64,000 nucleotides of DNA, from the NCBI RefSeq assembly GCF_051401765.1, contig NC_135066.1:17959001-18023000 (forward strand). Direction: 5' to 3'. Below the pieces are notes generated by a model. It was not told the DNA's origin. It saw only the letters and a list, made by a program, of their open reading frames with translations, and did no database searches. The position numbers and the translations under genes were made by a program. Below are positions 39,789-48,902 of this stretch, one piece after another. Positions within the stretch are counted from its first letter, which is position 1. Each line of letters begins with the position of its first letter. This DNA comes from Calliopsis andreniformis. Its lineage: Eukaryota; Arthropoda; Insecta; Hymenoptera; Andrenidae.

Positions 39789-40171
39789 CGTTCATTTAGT
39801 TAAGGTTCCTGAATTGAATGTAATTTCGAGTCTTAATAATAAACACAAGTCATTATCACCCATTCAAGCAGATTGTCATTTTTTGTTGACATTTTCATTA
39901 TTTTACCTTCAAGGTCATCCAAAGGTCATGATATACTAGGTTATTAAAGTTGTCTTGATACGGGCTATAATATTGTTAAGTCAAAAATATAAAGTGCCAT
40001 TTAAAAAAATGAAGGTGGTCTTGACAGTAATAAAAAAAATAATTTCGAAATTTTTTTATTGCAATGTATAGCCAATCGAAAACTGATCAACTTTTGCTTA
40101 AAATATTTGTTCTCTCTCAGATTATCGCAAGTACTTGAAAAATCGTGAAAAGTGTTACATGAAACACCGGG
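39789..40171 (-). repeat. Right terminal inverted repeat of the mariner-type element
   Basis: This is the complement of the left repeat, ending at the TA target duplication. Small indels and substitutions distinguish it from the left copy, so the element is not a very recent insertion. Confidence 0.85.
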
Positions 40172-40173
40172 TA

Positions 40174-41308
40174 TATCAAGAGATATTTCTTTCACTATCT
40201 CATAATTACTTCCTGTTTCAATGTCCACGAATCTACAGATTATGAACACAAGTTGATATCTCACGTGCTGTCAGTAATTGTGATATTACTCATTTGCAAG
40301 AACTACATGTACATCGCGATCATATGCGAAGAGTAGAACTTCCTTATTCGCCTCTCTCACTCTATCCACTGTGATTTATTTATAATTGAAGACCTTGAAA
40401 ACCAGGTGCGGAAAGATTGCACATGCAATACACCTTTAATGTTGCAACACGTACGAATGCAGTATAGTAGACGTATAATAGGCGTCATACATGTAAACAC
40501 AGTAGACTGAAACGATATTCAATCTTAATAATATGTAGTAAATACTAACACTTTTCTATTTTATAGAAACTAATCTTTTATGAACCAATCTGGCTTCATA
40601 AAATTTTCAGAAAATATAATTTAATGATAATTTGGAATTATCGTATTATAAAAGAGATATTCATTGCTCTCCAACCAAACTTTCAGATAGATATTTTAAT
40701 ATTTGATAAATAGCTACTTAAGTCAAGTCCTATTAACGTTGAATATTTTACTATTTCTCTCGTCAATATTTAACTTAGTTATTCGATTTGTTTCTACTAT
40801 ATCTTACTTTATGAATATTTATACAGTCAACACTGACTGCGAGAGCGGTGTTCACAGCACTTAGGAGAACTTCTTGAAATAAATTAGTAATTAAACAAAC
40901 TGGATGCTCAAGTTCTTTGCACCAAATTTGAAAAAAGACTTGAAGATTAATTAAAACAACTTTTTATGCTAGCAAAATTATCTATAGAGACTTTTACTCA
41001 CTTTTGTTTCGTTTTTCATTTTTAATATAGGATAAAAACTTACACATTAGCCACATAAACAATCATTTCAACCATATATAAATACAGAAATCCAATTTTG
41101 CATAATCCATCATATAGTTCTGTCTAATGAGCAAAATGAATAAAAAATGCCTAAACCAATGTGCAGATTGGAATTCTACATCTCATAAGTTACTAGAACA
41201 TCAAAGAAGGATATTCAAAATTATGAGCTCTAGGATTAACTTATGGACATCTCAAGAATCCCTGCGATAAGTCAAGTCTTCCCAAAATTAACTCAGCCCC
41301 AGCAAATT
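40174..41308. other. AT-rich intergenic sequence; 3' flank of the minus-strand coiled-coil gene
   Basis: No supported frame or repeat. TTTAAT at 41,021-41,026 reads ATTAAA on the minus strand and could be the polyadenylation signal of the gene ending at 41,309, about 285 bp past its stop. Nothing else is seen. Confidence 0.4.
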
Positions 41309-44300
41309 CTACAGTTTGCATATCAACGGATTGGCAACACAAGACCTTTTTAAACTCGTCACTTGCTTATTCATCGATTGCAGAAGTTCCTCATCCGAAA
41401 TGTACTTCTTCAAGAGAACTACCAACTCATCATCAAGGCTTCCCTGTTTCCCTGTCCCCATCGTGTATTTCTGTATCTGCTTGATCGCCCCACGGATGCA
41501 GCTCTCGAACCCTACGTTCTTCTCCTTCAACTTTTGATAATCGTACCGTAGCCCGTTCACTTTCTGCCTGAGATCGGAATTCGTTTCTCTCAGCGCCCGG
41601 AGCTCATCCTTCAGAGCAGCCCTCTCGGATTCCAGATGATTCAATTTCGTTCCAGCCGTATCCAGTCGAACACGCAACGAGTCCCTCTCATCCCTCAGTT
41701 TCGCCAGCTCCGCCTTCAAAGCTCGAATTTCTTCGAGCGCGTCCCGAAGCTGATTCCTCCTCTTCTCGTCCTCCGCGAAATTAACAACGAAATTACACCG
41801 TAAGGTGTTCAGCTCCATCTTCAACGCGACGTTCTCGATCTTCAGCTTGCTCATGACCTCCAGCAGCCTCTCGATCTCCATCCCTGGCTCCTGCTCCGTC
41901 GAGCCATAACACACCCCCGACTGATCGATGCGAGCCAGCGCCCCCACGTTCTCTGAATATTCTCCGTAGCCGCTAATCTCTTTGTAACGGAGATTCATGA
42001 TCTCCAAGTTGTTCGAGATAGGCCTAATCACCTGCTCCCCTTCGGTCTGCGTTAGCTCGACCCTCTGCCTCAGTAGTTCCTCCTTTGCACGAGCCAGTTC
42101 CGTTTTAGCCTGGAAACTCTGGCTCCTCAAACTCAGCAGCTCGAACTTCAGCGCCTCGTTCTCCACTGTCAACCTCTTCAGCTCCTCCTTCGGGTTCTTC
42201 TTAGTTTTCTCCAGTCTCCCATTCCCCCGTTTCGCGTCAGTCTCGGCCCTCACACGTTCGACGATCTGCTCGCTCGGCTCGTTGAAAATCGCTTCATGGA
42301 CCATCATGGTTCCATCCTTTTCAGCCTTCAAGACCCCAGAACGAAGATTGCTGACGTACTCGCGACACAGCGTGTCCTTTTCCCTTTTCAACGCCAAATT
42401 CGTCATCTCCACGATCTTCAACTGGTTCTCCAGTATCCTATACTCGCTGTGCGCCTCGATCACCTTCAGCTTCAGCTCCTCGTTTGCTCTCTGCAGCGCC
42501 CTGTTACCCCTGCCCGTCTCGTCCAGCCTAGCCTGCAGGGACGCGGCCTCCACCCTCGCTTTGTCACACTCCGCTCGCAATTTATTCAATTCGACGGAGG
42601 CATATTCGTTCTCCGTTTGAACTTTATTCAGCTGATCCTTCAGCCCGGCGTTCTCCCCGTCAAGCTCGTTAATACGCGTCGTGAACTCATTCTTCTCTGT
42701 CAGCAGCACCCGCACGCGGTCCTCAAGGCCGCCATTCTTCGCAGCTGAGGCGTCAAAATCATCGCGCAGCCTCGAATTTTCGAAACTCAGCCGCTGTATT
42801 TTATCGCTAGCCTCGCTCCCCTCAGCCCTGGCGTTGGATAGTTTTCCAGCGAGGTCCTCCGCGCTCGCCTTCAAGTGTCTTATCTCCGTCCGGAGGGCAG
42901 CGCGCTCGGACTTGTACTCGTTAACTTCGTCCTCGAGTTTGGAATATTTGGCGTTAACGTTCCCCAGGGACTGCTCGAGCAATTCCTTCTCGGCCTTTAA
43001 GTCCGTTAATTCAGTTCTCAATTGCTCCCTCTCGTTCCTCAGATTAGTCCTCTCGTCGACCAATTCATTGTACTCCAACATTAATTTCGTCAGTTCTTTC
43101 AGCCGCTCCTCGCCGGTAGTCTTCTCGACGCCCAGTTGATACACGAGAATCTCTTTCTTCGATTCCAAGTGAAAAATGCTCGCCTCCAGCTTCGCCTTGT
43201 CGCTGGATAAATGGTCCAATCTGGCCTTCAGATCGATGATTTCACGGTTTGCGTTATTCACGCTCTCCCTCGACGCCTCCAGCTCGGCTCGCAGTTGCTC
43301 CAGCTCGGCCCTCGTGTCCTCCAGCTCCTCCGACCCTTTTTTCGCGTCCTCGTTCAGAGACTTCTCTCTCCTCACCTCGTCCGCCTGGTTCTTCATTCGT
43401 TCCAAGAGTTTACTCTCGGACCCCTCCAGCACGCTTATTTTATTTAGCAGTTTCTGCTTTTCCTTGGTCGCAGCCTCCAGGCTTCTTCCTAGATCCATAA
43501 TTTTCGCGTTCAATGCCTTCTCCATTGTATCCTTCTCGCCAGCGATGACCTTAATCTCTTCGTCCCTCTTCTGAACGGCGTCACGCATTCTTCCCATTTC
43601 CTTTAACAAGCTCTCCTTGTCGGACTGCAATTTCTTCTTTATTGCGCTCCCTTCATGCTTCACCTGTTGCAGCTGTTCCAGCTCCTTCCGCGAGTTCTCT
43701 AACTCGCGCTGAGCTTCTGACATCTTTTCCTCCGTCTTCTTGCTTTTATTTTTTAACGTTTTATTCTCCTCTAATAACAAGACGACCCTCTTTTGCGTGT
43801 CTTGTACCTCCTTCGCTCTTTGGTCCATTGCTAGTCCCATTTTTGACAGCTTGTCCTTTAAAGCTTCCACTAGCTCATCCTTCTTGGTCACCTCGATCCT
43901 CAAGTGAACGATCGACTCTTCCAGTTGTTCGATCCTACCAAATAGACTTGAACGATCGTTAGAAGCGACGATCACCTCTAGCTGCTTGATCCCGTGACAG
44001 GCTGTGTTAATGAAACCTTCCAATTTTTTAATGTCTTCTATCTTATTCGAATTGCCATCTTTTCTGGAGGTTAAGGCATTCATTATTACCCTTGCGTTCT
44101 CTATAATACTTTCTAGCTGCTCTATCTTCTGCAGATACTCTAAACCATTATTGCCAACAGCTTTGAAATGCGTCACTACGCGATCTTTTTTTAATATATC
44201 GATCTCTGCGAGGATCTCTTCCAAAGTTTTCTTCAGCGAAGAGATCTGCTTCAAGAACTGATTACACTCCAAGTTCTCTAAATTCCTATCTGAAAGATAA

Positions 44301-45304
44301 ACAGTGGACCTCGCCAGGTCCACATGCAGCTGCTTCAGAATAATTCGCAGCTCGGTGATCCTTTTAATATATCTCAAACACTCTGGGTCTCCAGCAGCTA
44401 GCAGAGCCTCATGATCGTTCCTCAACTTAATCATTAAATCATTCGCCAGACGTTCAGCATTCTGCAGGTTATCAGAGTAATCCAAAGAATTGTTCCAAGA
44501 GTTGTCCTCTAGATGCACCTTAAATAGTCTTAACTCTGACTTCAACCTTCTTGACAGATTATCCAACTCCACGATTCTCTTCTGATAGTCCCCAGAAGTA
44601 TCACACGTCTGACGTAACATAGCCTTCAGCTTGTCGACCTCTACATGCAATTCATCGTTCCTCAGCCTAGACCTTCGCAGGTATTCTCTAACATTGACGA
44701 GCTCCTCGGACAGGTTGGCTATCGTCTCAGCAACCTTGTTAACTATGTCACTGAATATGATCTCCATTGTGTGGTCGACCATCATGAAGCGCTTCAACTT
44801 GCATTTTAAGTGTTCCACTTCCGAGCTGTGCTCGTGTCCTTCTACAGCCTCTTTCAGCCGACTCCTCAGATAGAGGATCTCGTTGTTCAGGCGTTCCCTC
44901 TCGACGAGGAACTGCTGTTTGAACTCGAGCAGAGCGTCGCCAGGTTTCCAAGCGTCGGTGGCCACGTCCCCAGCGTCGATCACCGTCTTCACGTCGACGA
45001 TCTCTTTCCTCAGCGCCTGGTTCGCCGCCTCCAGCCGTTTGATCTCCGCTCGCTGGTGCTTTATAAGCGGGTCAGCGTGCAGAATGTCGCCCGTTTCTCT
45101 TCCAACGACCCGCAGAGCCAGCTTCAGCCTGCAGATGTTGGACCTAAGCTTCACGCGATCGTCGCGCCAGTCCTTCATCTGCTTCATTATGCTGTTCAGC
45201 CTGCACAATGTGGCCGCCGCAACTTCCGCTATCCTCGTCTTCTCTTTGTACGCCTCCTCGTTTCCGTCGATTGACAGCCGATTGTCGTGAAATTCGTCCC
45301 CCAT
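41309..45304 (-). CDS. Long coiled-coil protein, single coding exon, 1,331 aa; paralogue of the 48.9-kb gene
   Basis: One uninterrupted frame of 1,331 codons. I start it at the ATG at 45,304 (context CAACAATGG), because the open frame upstream of it begins only with a non-ATG codon. There is no signal peptide or membrane segment. The protein is almost entirely heptad-patterned Leu/Glu/Lys/Arg/Asn, with few prolines, and would form a very long parallel coiled coil. It has a distinct N-terminal module (about 30-220) with QMKDWR at 42-47, DILHADPL at 73-80 and RLEAANQAL at 90-98. The same module opens the divergent gene at 48,903. The tail (after about 1,270) loses the heptads and ends in VANPLICKL. 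Database names such as myosin- or golgin-like would reflect only coiled-coil composition. A structural or scaffolding role is likely, but the function is unknown. Confidence 0.85.
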   Translation of the reverse strand: MGDEFHDNRLSIDGNEEAYKEKTRIAEVAAATLCRLNSIMKQMKDWRDDRVKLRSNICRLKLALRVVGRETGDILHADPLIKHQRAEIKRLEAANQALRKEIVDVKTVIDAGDVATDAWKPGDALLEFKQQFLVERERLNNEILYLRSRLKEAVEGHEHSSEVEHLKCKLKRFMMVDHTMEIIFSDIVNKVAETIANLSEELVNVREYLRRSRLRNDELHVEVDKLKAMLRQTCDTSGDYQKRIVELDNLSRRLKSELRLFKVHLEDNSWNNSLDYSDNLQNAERLANDLMIKLRNDHEALLAAGDPECLRYIKRITELRIILKQLHVDLARSTVYLSDRNLENLECNQFLKQISSLKKTLEEILAEIDILKKDRVVTHFKAVGNNGLEYLQKIEQLESIIENARVIMNALTSRKDGNSNKIEDIKKLEGFINTACHGIKQLEVIVASNDRSSLFGRIEQLEESIVHLRIEVTKKDELVEALKDKLSKMGLAMDQRAKEVQDTQKRVVLLLEENKTLKNKSKKTEEKMSEAQRELENSRKELEQLQQVKHEGSAIKKKLQSDKESLLKEMGRMRDAVQKRDEEIKVIAGEKDTMEKALNAKIMDLGRSLEAATKEKQKLLNKISVLEGSESKLLERMKNQADEVRREKSLNEDAKKGSEELEDTRAELEQLRAELEASRESVNNANREIIDLKARLDHLSSDKAKLEASIFHLESKKEILVYQLGVEKTTGEERLKELTKLMLEYNELVDERTNLRNEREQLRTELTDLKAEKELLEQSLGNVNAKYSKLEDEVNEYKSERAALRTEIRHLKASAEDLAGKLSNARAEGSEASDKIQRLSFENSRLRDDFDASAAKNGGLEDRVRVLLTEKNEFTTRINELDGENAGLKDQLNKVQTENEYASVELNKLRAECDKARVEAASLQARLDETGRGNRALQRANEELKLKVIEAHSEYRILENQLKIVEMTNLALKREKDTLCREYVSNLRSGVLKAEKDGTMMVHEAIFNEPSEQIVERVRAETDAKRGNGRLEKTKKNPKEELKRLTVENEALKFELLSLRSQSFQAKTELARAKEELLRQRVELTQTEGEQVIRPISNNLEIMNLRYKEISGYGEYSENVGALARIDQSGVCYGSTEQEPGMEIERLLEVMSKLKIENVALKMELNTLRCNFVVNFAEDEKRRNQLRDALEEIRALKAELAKLRDERDSLRVRLDTAGTKLNHLESERAALKDELRALRETNSDLRQKVNGLRYDYQKLKEKNVGFESCIRGAIKQIQKYTMGTGKQGSLDDELVVLLKKYISDEELLQSMNKQVTSLKRSCVANPLICKL

Positions 45305-45461
45305 TGTTGCAGCCTCGGCGCTCGGGCGGCGGACAGGAACCGAGACTCTCGCTTCGATTAATTCGAACGGGGTTTCGCGAATCGCAGCGATTCGGGCGCG
45401 ACGCCAAGTTGCTGGGGCCACGCTGGCTGGGCCGAGTTTTTAACTGGGCGGATCGTTGAAA
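45305..45461 (-). promoter_or_regulatory. 5' leader with probable splice acceptor upstream of the minus-strand coiled-coil gene
   Basis: In minus-strand sense the sequence CTCTTAACTTTCAG ends at 45,462 and is a good acceptor (pyrimidine tract plus CAG), 157 bp before the ATG. The gene therefore probably has at least one non-coding first exon further right, even though its coding part is a single exon. I could not locate that exon with confidence. Confidence 0.4.
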
Positions 45462-48400
45462 CTGAAAGTTAAGAGAAACGTAGGCGTCTGCTGGCGAAAA
45501 TGCTGGACCCTTGAAATGCAGTACGCTTTTAATAAAAAGGAAAGAAAATTACTCATGTTTCGTGAATTCGTGGCAGATATTGAAAGTTATGGGTAGGTAG
45601 TATTAATAGATGTGTGTAGTATATGTATAGATTTAGCACAGATTTAGCACACTGCTTGGATATTTCTTGAACATGTATACATATTTTAGTTGCAGAAATA
45701 GTCGAAGTTCCTCTCAAGTTTGGAACACCCTAGCAGTTCCCTATATTATTTTTAATTAATTGAATTATTTAAAATAGAAGACTGAAAGCATACAACAAAA
45801 TATTTAAGCGTCGACGTAAGGGAAGCTTATTTTAGCTCAACTATATGTAACTTGCAACCTTCTCACCTAGTTTTATTTTAATTTACTTAAAATTTACAGT
45901 CAGACGGACTAAAGGTATTGGAAGAAACGTGAAAAATTGTGAAATAAAAAGATAAGTACGAACCTCAAGTATTAATAATTATTTCCTGTTCATTGTGTCA
46001 CTTAAATTTCCCCTATCTTCTGAAAATGTATATTTTCTTGTAACAACTCACATATTTACAACAAATTTTTCAGTAAAATCAAAGGTTAATAATTGCAACG
46101 TCAGTAATTCATTTCACGAACACTTTCACAGTTGTTGTGAGAATAGTAATCGTAGTAATTTGTTTAAAGTGAAATAAATATGTCACGTTATATATAAGGT
46201 GTTTCTCAGAACTATCGATTTTTACCTTTACTAATGAAAAGTTAGTTACTTCGCAGAGAAATAATTTTATTTGAAAATGTTAGAAAAGGGTCAATTGTTC
46301 TACAGAATTTTTTTCTTTTTCGAATGATACTCGAAACTGTCACTTTTTACTATCCCCTTTTATTTTCCAACCTCGATCGACTGTGACTCTAGAAATTTAA
46401 TTGACGAGGGTGCACTCTTAGATAATTCAACCAATGCTATTGAACCGATGGTGAAGTACGCTCCAAATCTTCGTTATTGTGCAAGTTCTCTAAAATTGGA
46501 ACACCCAGTAAGATGTTCCTAACGAGAGTTCACCGATCGTAATTCAATTACAGCAATCACATAAACGGAACGCGAACCGAAAGTTCCGCATCTGTACGAT
46601 AACTTTTAACGAAAGTCCAACGTGATCGATAGCTCTCTTTATTGGTTGGTTCGCAGAAAAATTGTTAAGGACTCTTTCAGCAGAGATGACTATTTATATC
46701 AGAGAAGTAAAGTATTTGTAGAAATTGTGACACGTTATACAATTAAATATTTAAATATTTATAACTTATTACTAGCAAGTTCTATAAGATATTGAAAAGA
46801 TATTACATCGATAATTGATGTTCTTCAAATATCAAAATAATTATGGACAATATTACTTTACATAAATAGAAAGATTCATTTCATTCTATTCTAGACCTTT
46901 TACCCGAACTTTCCTAATAAATATTCAATAGTTATTGTCGGGGCTCAACAGCGAAATTCTGGTGATCATATCAACAACTAAGTACATGTAATTTGCCTAA
47001 TTAAATTTCGAACATCGTAGAGTTGCATGAACAAAATATGATCGAAAATTACGCTTCGTGCAGAAATTTTTTTTGAGTCTTAAAACTTTTTGTACTGAAA
47101 TATTCGAATGACATTAAAGGAATATTACAAATAATCGTGCATAGTAGCAATACACATTAATATGTAAAGTAATATTCTAGATGCTATGAAAAGGGAAAAC
47201 AGTCTCTTTCTCTTTTAATTACGAAAACATTTCGATCTTTCGCATCACGTACAACGAAGTCGAGGTTTTCGCGTCTCAGTCGGTAGAATCCGTCGGAAAC
47301 CTGCATACAAACGCGTATTTTAATAACGCTACTCTAATTAGACCTCGCAAAAATATGTATTATGACGACGCCATGGCAACACAGGACCCCAGAACGTTCC
47401 TGGGTCATCTCACGCAAATTGAAAGACATTTAATTGTATATAAATAACCTTTCTCGTGAAAAATGTCATGTTTACCTATAAAAAGCACACAAGCATGAGA
47501 TTAAAATGAATGTAATCTCAATAATTATAACCAAATCGCAAATAACTAAAATCGGGAAAAATACACAATGCCGAGCGAATAATAAAAGTGGATGTTTAAT
47601 AAAATATACTCCAGTTATTGCTCCTCGTAAATACATTTTTACATTAAAAGAATAGAGTGATACTGATTCCCTTAAAAATAACATTCCAGTGAAATACTGC
47701 GAGATTTGCATTGCTTCATATTTTAATTTAAACCTGTATCTCAGCCCGATATTTATATTAATAGCAAATATTATATTTTCACGTGAGATAATTTAAGATC
47801 CCTCGACCCACTTTTTTCACCCATTTCCGAGTCTAAAATTTCTCCGGAAATCACACAATGTGCTGATGACATTTTAATAACCAGTACTCTTCGGGCTCAT
47901 TGCGAAATTCATTCAACGCGGATAAATCTCGTTGCGCAGGCGGAACGAAACGAATTTATTGCGACGATAAAAGACATCTGACGTTGAATCAGATTATCGA
48001 TCTTCATCGATGACCACAGCCGTGCGGCAATAAAAGCGTGACTGCCGCGGCGAAATACATCACCCCAACCTCGTATTTCCCAGCTAAATGTTTTATGTTT
48101 TAGCCGCTATCCGAGGACGGTTTCGCGCTTAGGTGCGCTGAACTGTCTGTAATCGCTTTACGATCATAATTCACTTACATCGGTGATTCGGTGACGCTGC
48201 TGGACGAAAAAAAAAAAATATATACATATAGACGGGAAAAGTAATTACGCTCAGATAACCTTGCAAAACATGATAGCGTGAATTGCTGAGAAATACGATT
48301 CGAGGAAATAGGGAGAACAAGGTGAGAGTTATATAATAGAGGGTGTAAATTGCAATTACAAAGCAGCAAACGTTTCTGTTCTTTTATAAAAGGGGAGTGG

Positions 48401-48902
48401 TAATTGGAAACGAGATGTTAACTAGGGTGTGAAATTGAGGAGGATGTTTCTAAATATAGTGTGTGAAAAATATGATATATTGCAGAGATTTTTAATTTGT
48501 ATTTAGTGATTTATGGAGATGCATTTTAATCCCTGTATAATATAGCTGTCTTATACGTCAGATTTTAAATATAGATATCATTACTGAAATTGTTAGTTTT
48601 CTTATTAATGTTTGACTGAGGAATAAAAATGTATCATTTACGCTAGGATTTCAATCCCCACAATTTGAGATGAATGAAAGTGAAATATCTATAGGGAGAG
48701 CTGTAGCTATCAATTCTATAGAGAAAACAAATATAAATTACCTTATGTATCATCTCAATTTCAATTCTCTCTTGAAAGAATTAAAAAAAAATTCTTGAAA
48801 AATAACTTAACGACTCTAATTAGGACAGCAAGTACCCCAAAAGTCTGTAACACGATACTCCTAGCTTTAATAAAGGAAAAATGTTGAAAAGCTGTTTAGA
48901 CA
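45462..48902. other. Intergenic region between the divergent coiled-coil genes
   Basis: The 3.4 kb are AT-rich and contain no supported coding frame or transposon. They should hold the promoters of both divergent genes, and any non-coding first exon of the minus-strand gene may lie here. Fragments such as GGTGTTTC at 46,200 and GGAACACCC at 46,500 resemble transposon ends but do not form a convincing pair. Confidence 0.45.

Larger units (their letters stand above)
38218..40171 (-). mobile_element. Degraded Tc1/mariner-superfamily transposon with very long terminal inverted repeats
   Basis: A 1,954-bp element begins CAGGGTGTCC and ends with the complement of CCCGGTGTTT, directly flanked by TA on both sides (38,216-38,217 and 40,172-40,173), the duplication made by Tc1/mariner elements. 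The terminal inverted repeats are about 380 bp each, far longer than the 20-40 bp usual for mariner, and have diverged moderately by eye. Between them, on the minus strand, lies a transposase relic with shifted frames. It inserted about 300 bp downstream of the P450 stop codon and is now immobile unless supplied in trans. Confidence 0.88.

Noticed and set aside
41997..45290. Several plus-strand frames of 100-207 codons opposite the 1,331-aa gene
   Set aside because: They are antisense to a long coiled-coil gene. Its codon use (many GAG, AAG, CTG and GAC codons) leaves few stops on the other strand, and the products are Ser/Phe/Leu-rich with no domains.
45305..45421. 39-residue N-terminal extension of the 1,331-aa protein
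   Set aside because: The first codon of that frame is GTG. The first ATG with good context is at 45,304, where similarity to the paralogue's N-terminal region can also begin.
46190..46510. Possible short transposon with GGTGTT-like ends
   Set aside because: The inverted similarity is limited to a few bases, and no target duplication could be matched.
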